A DNA stretch of 37,645 bases from Flavobacterium sp. UBA6195 (GTDB lineage Bacteria; Bacteroidota; Bacteroidia; Flavobacteriales; Flavobacteriaceae), in assembly GCF_002422095.1 (NCBI RefSeq), contig NZ_DITB01000103.1, forward strand, positions 1 through 37,645, given 5' to 3'. The stretch's first letter is position 1. The number at the start of each line of letters is the position of its first letter. A model generated the notes under the pieces. That model did no database searches. It saw only the letters and a program-made list of their open reading frames with translations, and was not told the origin of the DNA. Shown one piece after another: positions 1-6,745 of this stretch. Position numbers and translations under genes: made by a program.

Positions 1-904
1 CTTTATCCCAAACACCTCTTAAGGTTAATAAACCATTAATCATACCTCCCCAAGATGGGGCAATCAACATCACAGAGAAAACAACTCCTAAATTCTGAGC
101 CCAGTCAGGTAAAGCAGTATATAATAAGTGGTGAGGTCCAGCCCAAATGTAAATGAAGATTAACGACCAAAAGTGGATAATTGATAATCTATAAGAATAT
201 ACAGGACGATTTGCTACTTTAGGTACGAAGTAATACATCATTCCTAAAAATGGTGTAGTTAAGAAGAATGCTACCGCATTGTGTCCGTACCACCATTGTA
301 CTAAAGCATCTTGAACACCTGCATAAATTGAATATGATTTCATTCCTGATAACGAAACAGGTAGTTCTAAACTGTTAAAGATGTGAAGTACCGCAACTGT
401 TACAAATGTTGCAATGTAAAACCAAATAGCCACATAAATATGACGTTCTCTTCTTTTAATAATGGTTCCAATCATGTTGATACCAAAAACTACCCAAATA
501 AGTGCAATTGCAATATCGATTGGCCATTCTAATTCAGCATATTCTTTAGAAGTGGAATAACCTAATGGTAAAGTGATGGCTGCAGCAACTATAATTAACT
601 GCCAACCCCAAAAATGAATTTTACTCAAAAGGTCGCTAAACATTCTTGCTTTTAATAAACGCTGCATTGAGTAATAAATACCTGCAAACATTGCGTTTCC
701 AACGAAGGCAAAAATAACTGCATTGGTGTGTAAAGGTCTTAAGCGTCCAAAACTTAAAAACGATATGCCGCTGGTTAAGTTTGGAAACAAAAATAGGAAA
801 GCTAAAATAAGCCCCACTAACATCCCCACTACACCAAAGACTATACTAGCGTAGAGGAAATTCCTTACAATTTTGTTGTCGTAATAAAATTGTTGCTTCT
901 CCAT
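1..904 (-). CDS. ccoN: cbb3-type cytochrome c oxidase catalytic subunit CcoN (partial, N-terminal 301 residues)
   Basis: This is the catalytic heme-copper subunit of the cbb3 oxidase, which reduces O2 at the inner membrane with high oxygen affinity. The frame is open from the ATG at 904 to the window edge, giving 301 residues (family about 470; Bacteroidota often carry a CcoN-CcoO fusion of over 700). Visible family marks are several hydrophobic helices, RPLHTNAVIFAF (low-spin heme histidine), WWYGHNAVAFF (CuB histidine) and GPHHLLYTALPDWAQ (the paired CuB histidines). The start lies 2 bases after the ccoS stop codon, so the two genes are almost certainly co-transcribed and translationally linked. 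The C-terminal half is outside the window, so it is not visible whether CcoO is fused. Confidence 0.95.
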   Translation of the reverse strand, partial: MEKQQFYYDNKIVRNFLYASIVFGVVGMLVGLILAFLFLFPNLTSGISFLSFGRLRPLHTNAVIFAFVGNAMFAGIYYSMQRLLKARMFSDLLSKIHFWGWQLIIVAAAITLPLGYSTSKEYAELEWPIDIAIALIWVVFGINMIGTIIKRRERHIYVAIWFYIATFVTVAVLHIFNSLELPVSLSGMKSYSIYAGVQDALVQWWYGHNAVAFFLTTPFLGMMYYFVPKVANRPVYSYRLSIIHFWSLIFIYIWAGPHHLLYTALPDWAQNLGVVFSVMLIAPSWGGMINGLLTLRGVWDK

Positions 905-906
905 AA

Positions 907-1104
907 TTAGATTGATTTTTGTTTTTCTGTTTGTATTAATTTGTTAGGATTTTCTTTTTTCACTATTTCATCATCAAATAACATTCTGACCGATGGTGTA
1001 TAGTCATCATCGTACTGTCCACTTTTAACTGCTTTTATAAAAGCACCTAAAAAGACAATCGCTACTACTATACTAATTGTGATTAATAAATAAATGACAC
1101 TCAT
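907..1104 (-). CDS. ccoS: cbb3-type cytochrome oxidase assembly protein CcoS
   Basis: This is a 65-residue protein with one N-terminal transmembrane helix (residues 3-25), then the CcoS-type segment FIKAVKSGQYDD and a charged tail. CcoS is needed for cofactor (heme and copper) insertion into the cbb3 oxidase. It sits between ccoI and ccoN on the same strand, as in many cbb3 assembly clusters, and ends 2 bases before the ccoN start. Upstream is a clear promoter: a TAACTTTG -7 box and an FNR-like palindrome about 41 bases before the predicted start of transcription. Family, length and context agree. Confidence 0.93.
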   Translation of the reverse strand: MSVIYLLITISIVVAIVFLGAFIKAVKSGQYDDDYTPSVRMLFDDEIVKKENPNKLIQTEKQKSI

Positions 1105-1121
1105 ACCTTAAATTGTGTTAA

Positions 1122-1129
1122 CAAAGTTA
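1122..1129 (-). promoter_or_regulatory. -7 box of the ccoS-ccoN promoter
   Basis: TAACTTTG on the minus strand matches the Bacteroidota -7 consensus TAnnTTTG exactly. It places the transcription start near 1118, about 14 bases before the ccoS ATG. No TTTG -33 element lies at the expected spacing; the FNR-like box at 1150-1167 sits just upstream instead, which fits an activator-dependent promoter. Confidence 0.68.
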
Positions 1130-1149
1130 CTTCCACTCGTTTTTATAAA

Positions 1150-1167
1150 ACATGATTTTTATCATGT
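1150..1167 (-). promoter_or_regulatory. FNR-like box upstream of ccoS-ccoN
   Basis: ACATGATTTTTATCATGT is an inverted repeat with perfect 7-base arms. Its core ATGAT-N4-ATCAT resembles the FNR consensus TTGAT-N4-ATCAA. The centre lies about 40.5 bases upstream of the predicted transcription start, the position used by class II FNR/CRP-type activators. The nearby Crp/Fnr regulator (3681-4358) is the obvious candidate ligand. Binding itself is inferred. Confidence 0.68.
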
Positions 1168-1194
1168 ATTAAAATTTTCTTAAATTTAATAAAT

Positions 1195-3570
1195 TTATTT
1201 CTTTCCAGCATACAAATTTGTAAGAATTGTTACAAAACTTACAATTGTTATTGTACTGAGCGGCATTATAATAGCTGCTACAATAGGATCTAAAGCTCCA
1301 GTTACGGCATAACTTAGTCCTACAACATTATATAATAAAGAAAGTCCAAAACTCATATAAATCGTCTTCATTGCATTCTTAGAATATTGCATAAAAAAAG
1401 CAATTTTATCGAATTGTGTTGCATCTAAAATCCCATCACACGCGGGAGAGAACACATTTACATTTTCAGAAATAGATAATCCCAAGTTACTTTGCGCTAA
1501 TGCGCCAGCATCATTTAACCCATCCCCTACCATCATGACATTTTTGCCTTCTTTTTGTAATTGTTCAATGTATTGTAGTTTTTGCTCGGGTTTTTGATTG
1601 AAAACTAAAGTAGTTTTCGCTGGCAACATTTTTTCTAAAATTCTCTTTTCACCATCATTATCACCCGATAGAACCACCAAATTGTAATGTTTAGCCAAAT
1701 CAGCGAACAATTCCTCTAAACCTTTTCTGTATTGATTATTGAAGACGTAACTTCCTTTGTAAACGCCATTAATTTCCACATGCACTTTGGTTTTCTTATG
1801 CGTGTTTTCGGTCATGGTTTTTAGAAATTGTGACGAACCTAATTTTATGGTATTTCCTTCGATTTCAGCGAAAATTCCTTTTCCAATAATTTCTTCAAAA
1901 CTTGAAGTTTCTACTTTTTCTTGATTTGGAATAAAATCGTATAATCTTCTACTTAATGGATGATTCGAACCACGTAAAACGTTTTTCAATAGTCTTAATT
2001 CGGAAGCATTTAATTCGGTTCCTTCGTAAGTAATTGCTGTTTTTTTATTGGTTGTAATCGTACCTGTTTTATCGAAAACAATCGTATCTACTTTAGCCAA
2101 TTGTTCTACAACTAAAGCATTCTTCAAATATAATTTTCGCTTGCCTAGAATTCGCAACACGTTTCCTAATGTAAACGGAGCCGTTAATGCCAAAGCACAC
2201 GGGCACGCCACAATCAAAATCGCAGTGAAAACATTAAAAGCGGTTTGAACATCTATGAAAATCCAATAAGTAAAGGAAACGACCGCTAAAGCCAATAAAG
2301 CTGGCGTGAAATAACGACTGATTCTATCTGTTATATTTTTGTGTTGTTGCTCTACTCTTTTTTGGAAGACATCGTTACTCCATAATTGGGTTAAATAACT
2401 TTGGGAAACCGAAAACAATACTTCCATTTCGATTACTTTTCCCATTTGTTTTCCACCAGCGAAGACTTTATCGCCTGATTTTTTCTCAATTGGAACAGCT
2501 TCACCTGTTACGAAACTATAATCGATAGATGCTTTTTCGGAAATTAAAATCCCATCTACTGGAATTAACTCTTGATTTCGAATTAATAATCTGTCTCCTT
2601 TTTGAATATCATATACTTGAACCGATTCTTCTTCTCCATTTGGTAAAACCTTTGTAATTGCAATTGGAAAATACGATTTATAATCGCGCTCAAACGAAAG
2701 GAAATCGTAAGTTTTCTTCTGAAATAATTTTCCTAATAACATAAAGAAAATCAACCCAGCCATACTATCGAAGAATCCTTGTCCGTAATCGAAAACGATA
2801 TCTACCGTACTTCTTACAAACATCACCACAATTCCTAAAGCAATTGGAATATCAATATTCAACAAGCCTGATTTCATACTTTTCCAAGCGGAAACGTAAT
2901 ATCCAGAAGCCGAATAAATAAATGTAGGAAGCGACAATCCGAAAATCAACCAACGGAAAAATCCGCGGTATTGGTCAATCCAATATTCTTCTACTTCAAA
3001 ATATTCGGGAAACGAAAGCAGCATGATGTTTCCAAAACAGAAAAACGCTACTCCTATTTTATAGATTAAAGTTCGGTCGATTTTTTTCTTGCCTTCATCA
3101 AAATTTTCTAATGAAATATAAGGTTCGTAACCTATCGAACTCAATAAATAGACGATATCTTTTAAAGAAGTTTGTTCGGGATTAAACGTAATTCGGACTT
3201 TCTTTTCGCCAAAATTAACTTGCGAAGCGTTTATTCCTGATTGAAGTTTTTGTAAATTTTCCAGAATCCAAATACACGAACTACAATGTATATGAGGAAT
3301 GTAGAGTGAAACAATGTGTGTTGTACGCTCTTGGAATTCCAATAATTTAGTAACAATTTCTTCATTGTCTAAAAAGTCATATTTGCCCTGAATGTCTTGT
3401 GGAGTGGCGCCGGGTGCTGCCTGAAAATCATAATAACACGTTAAGTCGTTTTGACTAAAAATTTCGTATACGGTTTTACAACCATTGCAACAAAACTTCT
3501 TTTCGTCAAATACAATCTCGTCTTTTTTTACTATTTCATTACCACAATGGAAACAATTTTCTGTGTCCAT
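1195..3570 (-). CDS. ccoI: Copper-transporting P1B-type ATPase CcoI/FixI
   Basis: This 791-residue heavy-metal P-type ATPase of the CcoI/FixI type exports Cu(I) across the inner membrane for assembly of the cbb3 CuB site. An N-terminal metal-binding region has CFHC (Cys6, Cys9) and FCCNGC (Cys27, 28, 31). It is followed by an HMA domain with CSSC (Cys96, Cys99), transmembrane helices, the SFVTGEAVP actuator motif, the ion-path ACPCALAL motif near residue 455, the phosphorylated Asp in FDKTGTIT near residue 498, and MVGDGLNDAGAL. Length is normal. It lies upstream of ccoS on the same strand, divergent from the Crp/Fnr gene. The 90-base gap to ccoS holds a separate promoter, so ccoI may be both its own unit and part of a longer readthrough transcript. 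Confidence 0.95.
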   Translation of the reverse strand: MDTENCFHCGNEIVKKDEIVFDEKKFCCNGCKTVYEIFSQNDLTCYYDFQAAPGATPQDIQGKYDFLDNEEIVTKLLEFQERTTHIVSLYIPHIHCSSCIWILENLQKLQSGINASQVNFGEKKVRITFNPEQTSLKDIVYLLSSIGYEPYISLENFDEGKKKIDRTLIYKIGVAFFCFGNIMLLSFPEYFEVEEYWIDQYRGFFRWLIFGLSLPTFIYSASGYYVSAWKSMKSGLLNIDIPIALGIVVMFVRSTVDIVFDYGQGFFDSMAGLIFFMLLGKLFQKKTYDFLSFERDYKSYFPIAITKVLPNGEEESVQVYDIQKGDRLLIRNQELIPVDGILISEKASIDYSFVTGEAVPIEKKSGDKVFAGGKQMGKVIEMEVLFSVSQSYLTQLWSNDVFQKRVEQQHKNITDRISRYFTPALLALAVVSFTYWIFIDVQTAFNVFTAILIVACPCALALTAPFTLGNVLRILGKRKLYLKNALVVEQLAKVDTIVFDKTGTITTNKKTAITYEGTELNASELRLLKNVLRGSNHPLSRRLYDFIPNQEKVETSSFEEIIGKGIFAEIEGNTIKLGSSQFLKTMTENTHKKTKVHVEINGVYKGSYVFNNQYRKGLEELFADLAKHYNLVVLSGDNDGEKRILEKMLPAKTTLVFNQKPEQKLQYIEQLQKEGKNVMMVGDGLNDAGALAQSNLGLSISENVNVFSPACDGILDATQFDKIAFFMQYSKNAMKTIYMSFGLSLLYNVVGLSYAVTGALDPIVAAIIMPLSTITIVSFVTILTNLYAGKK

Positions 3571-3594
3571 ATAATTTGCTCATTTTACCTGTGA

Positions 3595-3602
3595 CAAAGT
3601 TC
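3595..3602 (-). promoter_or_regulatory. -7 box of the ccoI promoter
   Basis: GAACTTTG on the minus strand differs from TAnnTTTG at one base. It lies exactly 30 bases from the FNR-like box at 3625-3638, the same spacing as between TAACTTTG and the box before ccoS. The predicted transcription start is near 3591. Confidence 0.55.
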
Positions 3603-3624
3603 TTTTATAAATATAAATCAAAAT

Positions 3625-3638
3625 ATGATAATTGTCAT
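3625..3638. promoter_or_regulatory. FNR-like box between ccoI and the Crp/Fnr gene
   Basis: ATGATAATTGTCAT has inverted arms ATGA/TCAT and fits ATGAT-N4-RTCAT, like the box before ccoS. Relative to ccoI its centre is about -40.5 (an activating position). Relative to the regulator's own -7 box it is about -27.5, covering the -33 position, which would suit self-repression. This is read from the sequence; occupancy is inferred. Confidence 0.65.
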
Positions 3639-3647
3639 ACATTTTTG

Positions 3648-3655
3648 TAATTTTG
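3648..3655 (+). promoter_or_regulatory. -7 box of the Crp/Fnr regulator gene
   Basis: TAATTTTG matches TAnnTTTG. The predicted transcription start is near 3659, about 22 bases before the ATG at 3681. The place for a -33 element (3625-3628) is taken by the left half of the FNR-like box. Confidence 0.6.
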
Positions 3656-3680
3656 TAAACACATTAAACAAAATCTTACT

Positions 3681-4358
3681 ATGGGTAAATGCGAACAGTG
3701 TATTGTGAGGCAATTTAGTTCATTAAAAGCCTTAAATAAAGATGAATTAATTCGTATGGCCGAATGCAAAACATCTTACACTATAAAAAAAGGGGAACCT
3801 ATCTTTGAAGAAGGAGAAGTAACTAATGGTATTTACTGCATCAAAGATGGCGTTTGTAAATTGTCTAAATTAAGCGATAACGGAAAAGACCAAATTGTAA
3901 AATTGGTAAAACCAGGCGAATTATTAGGCCAACGTTCGATGATTAGTGACGAACCTGCTAATTTAAGTGCTGTTGCTTTAGAAGATATGGAAGTTTGTTT
4001 TATTCCTCGTAGCGAAGTCATGCAATTCTTTACGCAAAACAATCAGTTTTCAATGAATGTGATGCGCACTATTTGCGATGATTTAAAAGGAGCCGATGAT
4101 CACATGGTAAACATGGCACTAAAAACGGTTCGCCAACGTTTAGCCGAAACTTTAATTTACTTAGAAGATACCTTTGGTAAAAACGAAGATGGTAGCTTAC
4201 GTATCCAACTATCTAGAGAAGAATTAGCGGGAATGATTGGAACCGCAACTGAAAGTTGTATTCGATTGTTATCTGAGTTAAATAAATCAGATTATATTGA
4301 ATTAACGGGTAAAAAGATTACACTGTTAGATAAAAATAAATTAAAACGATTAACATAA
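3681..4358 (+). CDS. Crp/Fnr-family transcriptional regulator (FNR-like)
   Basis: This 225-residue regulator has an N-terminal cyclic-nucleotide-binding-type beta barrel (about residues 20-135, with VKPGELLGQRSM), a long dimerisation helix, and a C-terminal winged helix (LSREELAGMIGTATESCIRLLSEL, shown here as family evidence in two parts: LSREELAGMIG and TATESCIRLL). The N-terminus carries Cys4-x2-Cys7 and Cys29, with further Cys at 54 and 60, so an oxygen-sensitive iron-sulfur cluster like that of FNR is plausible. The cysteine spacing is not that of E. coli FNR. In the recognition helix the Glu and Arg that read the FNR/CRP core are kept, but the Ser typical of FNR is replaced by Ile. It is divergent from ccoI, with a shared FNR-like box, so it probably controls the cbb3 genes. 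Confidence 0.9.
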   Translation: MGKCEQCIVRQFSSLKALNKDELIRMAECKTSYTIKKGEPIFEEGEVTNGIYCIKDGVCKLSKLSDNGKDQIVKLVKPGELLGQRSMISDEPANLSAVALEDMEVCFIPRSEVMQFFTQNNQFSMNVMRTICDDLKGADDHMVNMALKTVRQRLAETLIYLEDTFGKNEDGSLRIQLSREELAGMIGTATESCIRLLSELNKSDYIELTGKKITLLDKNKLKRLT

Positions 4359-4361
4359 GAG

Positions 4362-4385
4362 AATCCGCTGAAGAGCGGATTTTTT
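4362..4385 (+). terminator. Intrinsic terminator after the Crp/Fnr gene
   Basis: AATCCGCT, loop GAAG, AGCGGATT, then a T-run. It begins 3 bases after the stop codon of the regulator. The stem core is the same as in the terminator at 5149-5170. Confidence 0.85.
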
Positions 4386-4495
4386 GTTGGGTGAAATTGT
4401 AAGATTTTTTAGTGTTTTTGGAGAAAGATACTTTGCAGTGCATCTGACATTTTGATGATAAAACTAGCGTAGAATCACATAATTTAAGACTCGAA

Positions 4496-5107
4496 ATGAA
4501 TAAATTCAAAATATTTACAAAGACAAAAAAATATCACTTTACAAAAGTGGACACTTTGCTAGCACTAATGTTTTTACTTATATTAATTTATTGGACTATT
4601 TCATCATTTACAGATGAAAATCAATTAACTTTTTTTAAAGAATTAATATTGGGATGCGTTGTTATTGCAATATTTATTTTATTTCTACTGAAACTGACAT
4701 TTTTTTTGAGAAAAAAACCAATTATTGGAAAGTTTGATGGTTACCTAGAATTATATAGTGACAAAATAATAGCAGGCAATAAGACATTTTTAATAGATTC
4801 AATAAAGAAAATAGAAATCAACGGAGGTGATTATTATGGTCAATTAGAAATATCTGGATATGTTGATCCAGATGGTAGCGTTAAAAACGGAACAACGAAT
4901 TTCATTGAAATAATTCTTCATAATAATGAAAAATTTAAATATAACTTTCAACAAGTTTTTGAACATGACATCTTAAATGTTAAGGACACATTGATTGAAT
5001 ACTCTAAACAAGGTAAATTACACTTTTTAAATTTAATCGATATTTTGAATATATCAGATTATAACGAAATTCAAGAATTCAAAAAGAACTTCATTCAATA
5101 CAGGTAA
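4496..5107 (+). CDS. Hypothetical membrane protein, 203 residues
   Basis: I do not recognise this protein. It has a basic N-terminus (about residues 1-18), two hydrophobic helices (about 22-41 and 49-70) with a short acidic turn between them, and then a soluble domain of about 130 residues rich in beta-type segments (GYLELYSDKIIAG, TNFIEIILHNNEKFKYNF), ending in a Lys- and Asn-rich helical stretch. The layout suggests a membrane-anchored domain facing the cytoplasm, perhaps PH-like; that is a guess from pattern only. Its codon use is more AT-rich than its neighbours. It sits alone, between two terminators with the same stem core, between the Crp/Fnr gene and a convergent rhodanese gene. No matching operon partner is visible. 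Confidence 0.7.
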   Translation: MNKFKIFTKTKKYHFTKVDTLLALMFLLILIYWTISSFTDENQLTFFKELILGCVVIAIFILFLLKLTFFLRKKPIIGKFDGYLELYSDKIIAGNKTFLIDSIKKIEINGGDYYGQLEISGYVDPDGSVKNGTTNFIEIILHNNEKFKYNFQQVFEHDILNVKDTLIEYSKQGKLHFLNLIDILNISDYNEIQEFKKNFIQYR

Positions 5108-5148
5108 CTTTTGCCAAATCAGATTAGGATTATATTCAATTCCAAAAA

Positions 5149-5170
5149 AAATCCGCTCATCAGCGGATTT
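5149..5170. terminator. Bidirectional terminator between the hypothetical gene and the rhodanese gene
   Basis: AAATCCGCT, loop CATC, AGCGGATTT, with an A-run before and a T-run after, so it can serve both convergent genes. The AATCCGCT/AGCGGATT core is identical to that of the terminator at 4362. Confidence 0.85.
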
Positions 5171-5174
5171 CTTT

Positions 5175-5483
5175 TTATTCTGTTGGTCCTTCCCAATTAG
5201 AAAATCCACCTACTAAGTTAAAGGTATTCTCAAAACCTAATTGTTCCATGGCGTTACAAGCATTGGCACTACGTACACCAGCCGCGCAATACACATAATA
5301 GTTTTTCGATTTGTCTAACTCCTCTACTCTATAGATAAAACCTTGTCCTTTATAGATATCAATATTAATAGCACCTGGAATATACCCATCGTTAAATTCG
5401 TCTTCGGTACGAACATCTAATATAACACCGTTTTCATCTTGCAAAAACTGGTTCCACCATGTATTTTGATCTAAGTTTGTCAT
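5175..5483 (-). CDS. Single-domain rhodanese-like sulfurtransferase
   Basis: This single-domain rhodanese has 102 residues when started at the ATG at 5483; a longer reading from 5522 adds 13 residues without family similarity. Family marks are VILDVRTEDEF, GYIPGAINID and the active-site loop YCAAGVRS with Cys66, followed by GGFSNW. Such proteins carry a persulfide on Cys and pass sulfur on, or act in thiol and cyanide handling. There is no signal peptide, so it is cytoplasmic. It is divergent from marR and shares its intergenic region with two palindromic operators, so it may belong to the same regulon. Confidence 0.9.
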   Translation of the reverse strand: MTNLDQNTWWNQFLQDENGVILDVRTEDEFNDGYIPGAINIDIYKGQGFIYRVEELDKSKNYYVYCAAGVRSANACNAMEQLGFENTFNLVGGFSNWEGPTE

Positions 5484-5552
5484 TGTATCTTTTTTTCCCA
5501 AAAGTACTATCAAAAAATGCAATTTTAAAACTTTAACAAAAATTTATCAAAC

Positions 5553-5568
5553 ATTTGTACATACAAAT
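5553..5568. promoter_or_regulatory. Palindromic operator, copy 1 (marR/rhodanese intergenic region)
   Basis: ATTTGTACATACAAAT has perfect 7-base arms ATTTGTA/TACAAAT with a 2-base centre. An identical copy starts 31 bases downstream, about three helical turns, which suits two dimers bound on the same face of the DNA. Confidence 0.75.
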
Positions 5569-5580
5569 AAAATAGTTAAC

Positions 5581-5588
5581 TACATTTG
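5581..5588 (+). promoter_or_regulatory. -7 box of the marR-nitroreductase-yceI operon
   Basis: TACATTTG matches TAnnTTTG and overlaps the left arm of operator copy 2. The predicted transcription start is near 5592, giving a short leader of about 21 bases to the ATG at 5613. Bound repressor would block RNA polymerase directly. Confidence 0.6.
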
Positions 5589-5599
5589 TACATACAAAT
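5584..5599. promoter_or_regulatory. Palindromic operator, copy 2 (marR promoter)
   Basis: This is the same 16-base palindrome as at 5553-5568. It overlaps the -7 box and the predicted transcription start of marR, the usual layout for a self-repressing MarR protein. Confidence 0.78.
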
Positions 5600-5612
5600 T
5601 TTACAACATCAA

Positions 5613-6065
5613 ATGAGAATAGAAGAAATCATAAAACCTAACTCGCCATTGGCACTAGAGAAGAAAACATTACTGAATGTAATGTACACTCAAAATGTCA
5701 TTTCGGAAAAGTTTAATGAGATATTAAAGCCATTTGACCTTTCCCCTGAACAATTTAATGTGTTACGCATCTTAAGAGGTCAGAAAGGAAAGCCTGCTAA
5801 CATGTGTATGATACAAGAACGCATGATAGCGAAAACCAGTAACACCACACGTTTAGTTGACAAATTGTTATTAAAAGAATTAGTGCTTAGAGAAGTTTGC
5901 CCAATCAATCGCCGTAAAATGGAAATTACCATTACAGAGAAAGGTTTGGAACTTTTATTGCAGTTGGATCCTTTAGTGGAAGCTCACGAGCGCTCTTTTT
6001 CTCACAATTTGACTGTTGCAGAATTAGAATTATTAAACGAATTGCTTGAAAAATTTAGAAATTAA
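5613..6065 (+). CDS. MarR-family transcriptional repressor
   Basis: This 150-residue winged-helix regulator is started at the ATG at 5613, because an upstream TTG in the same frame lies inside the operator. Family marks are an N-terminal dimerisation helix, LSPEQFNVLRILRG, the recognition region MCMIQERMIAKTSNTTRLVDKLL, seen as MIQERMIAKTS then NTTRLVDKL, and the wing ending RRKMEITITEKG. MarR proteins usually bind small phenolic or oxidising ligands and release DNA. The gene leads an operon with a nitroreductase (15 bases downstream) and yceI, and two palindromic operators lie in its promoter, so self-regulation is likely. There is a Cys in the wing (REVCPINRR), which might sense thiol stress, but that is inference. 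Confidence 0.9.
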   Translation: MRIEEIIKPNSPLALEKKTLLNVMYTQNVISEKFNEILKPFDLSPEQFNVLRILRGQKGKPANMCMIQERMIAKTSNTTRLVDKLLLKELVLREVCPINRRKMEITITEKGLELLLQLDPLVEAHERSFSHNLTVAELELLNELLEKFRN

Positions 6066-6080
6066 AACCCAAAAATTACT

Positions 6081-6713
6081 ATGACAAATTTTATAGAAAA
6101 TCAGAAATGGCGTTATGCTACTAAAAAATTCGATGCTAACAAAAAAGTATCAGCATCAGATTTAGAAACTTTAAAAGATGCAATCCAATTGAGTTCGTCT
6201 TCTTATGGTTTACAATTATATAAAGTATTTATTATCGAAAATCCAGAAGTTAGAGCGCAATTACAGCCAGTTTCTTGGGGTCAATCACAAATTGTTGAGG
6301 CTTCTCACCTGTTGGTATTTGCTAATGTAGTTGATGTACAAGAAAAACATATTGACGAATACGTTCAAAACATTGCACAAACTAGAGGCATTTCAACTGA
6401 AGACTTAAAAGGGTATTCTGACTTTATGAAATCTAAAATTGTGCCGTTGCCAGTGGAGCAAAAAGCAGTTTGGACTTCAAAGCAAACGTATTTAGCTTTA
6501 GGAAATCTTTTAAATGCTGCAGCTGAATTAAAAATTGACGTTACGCCAATGGAAGGTTTTGAACCAGAAAAATACAATGAAATTTTAGGATTAAACGCAT
6601 TAGGATTAAACGCTTCATTAGTAGCAGCTGTTGGATACCGTCATGAAGATGACGCAACGCAACACTATGCAAAAGTTAGAAAACCAAAACAAGAATTATT
6701 TATTACTATTTAA
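6081..6713 (+). CDS. NAD(P)H-dependent nitroreductase-family flavoprotein (NfsB-like)
   Basis: This 210-residue FMN enzyme is of the nitroreductase superfamily. Family marks are RYATKKFD near the N-terminus (FMN phosphate contact), SSSSYGLQLYKV (FMN loop), TYLALGNLLNAAAELKID, then PMEGFEPEKYNEILGL and a basic C-terminal VRKPKQ segment. It would reduce nitro compounds, quinones or similar electrophiles with NAD(P)H in the cytoplasm. It is the second gene of the marR operon, so its substrate or a related compound may be the inducer. Residues 169-178 read LGLNALGLNA, from a 15-base direct repeat at 6585-6613; the protein length is normal, so this is not a harmful expansion. Confidence 0.9.
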   Translation: MTNFIENQKWRYATKKFDANKKVSASDLETLKDAIQLSSSSYGLQLYKVFIIENPEVRAQLQPVSWGQSQIVEASHLLVFANVVDVQEKHIDEYVQNIAQTRGISTEDLKGYSDFMKSKIVPLPVEQKAVWTSKQTYLALGNLLNAAAELKIDVTPMEGFEPEKYNEILGLNALGLNASLVAAVGYRHEDDATQHYAKVRKPKQELFITI

Positions 6714-6745
6714 TTATAACCTTTAACATTTAAAACAATTTAAAC

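Noticed and set aside
4318..4509. 63-codon minus-strand open frame across the Crp/Fnr terminator
   Set aside because: It runs through a strong terminator stem and overlaps both neighbouring genes; no start signal or family.
5484..5522. Longer start for the rhodanese protein
   Set aside because: The extra residues MHFLIVLLGKKDT match no rhodanese and a -7-like TACTTTTG lies within this stretch. The ATG at 5483 gives the usual domain length.
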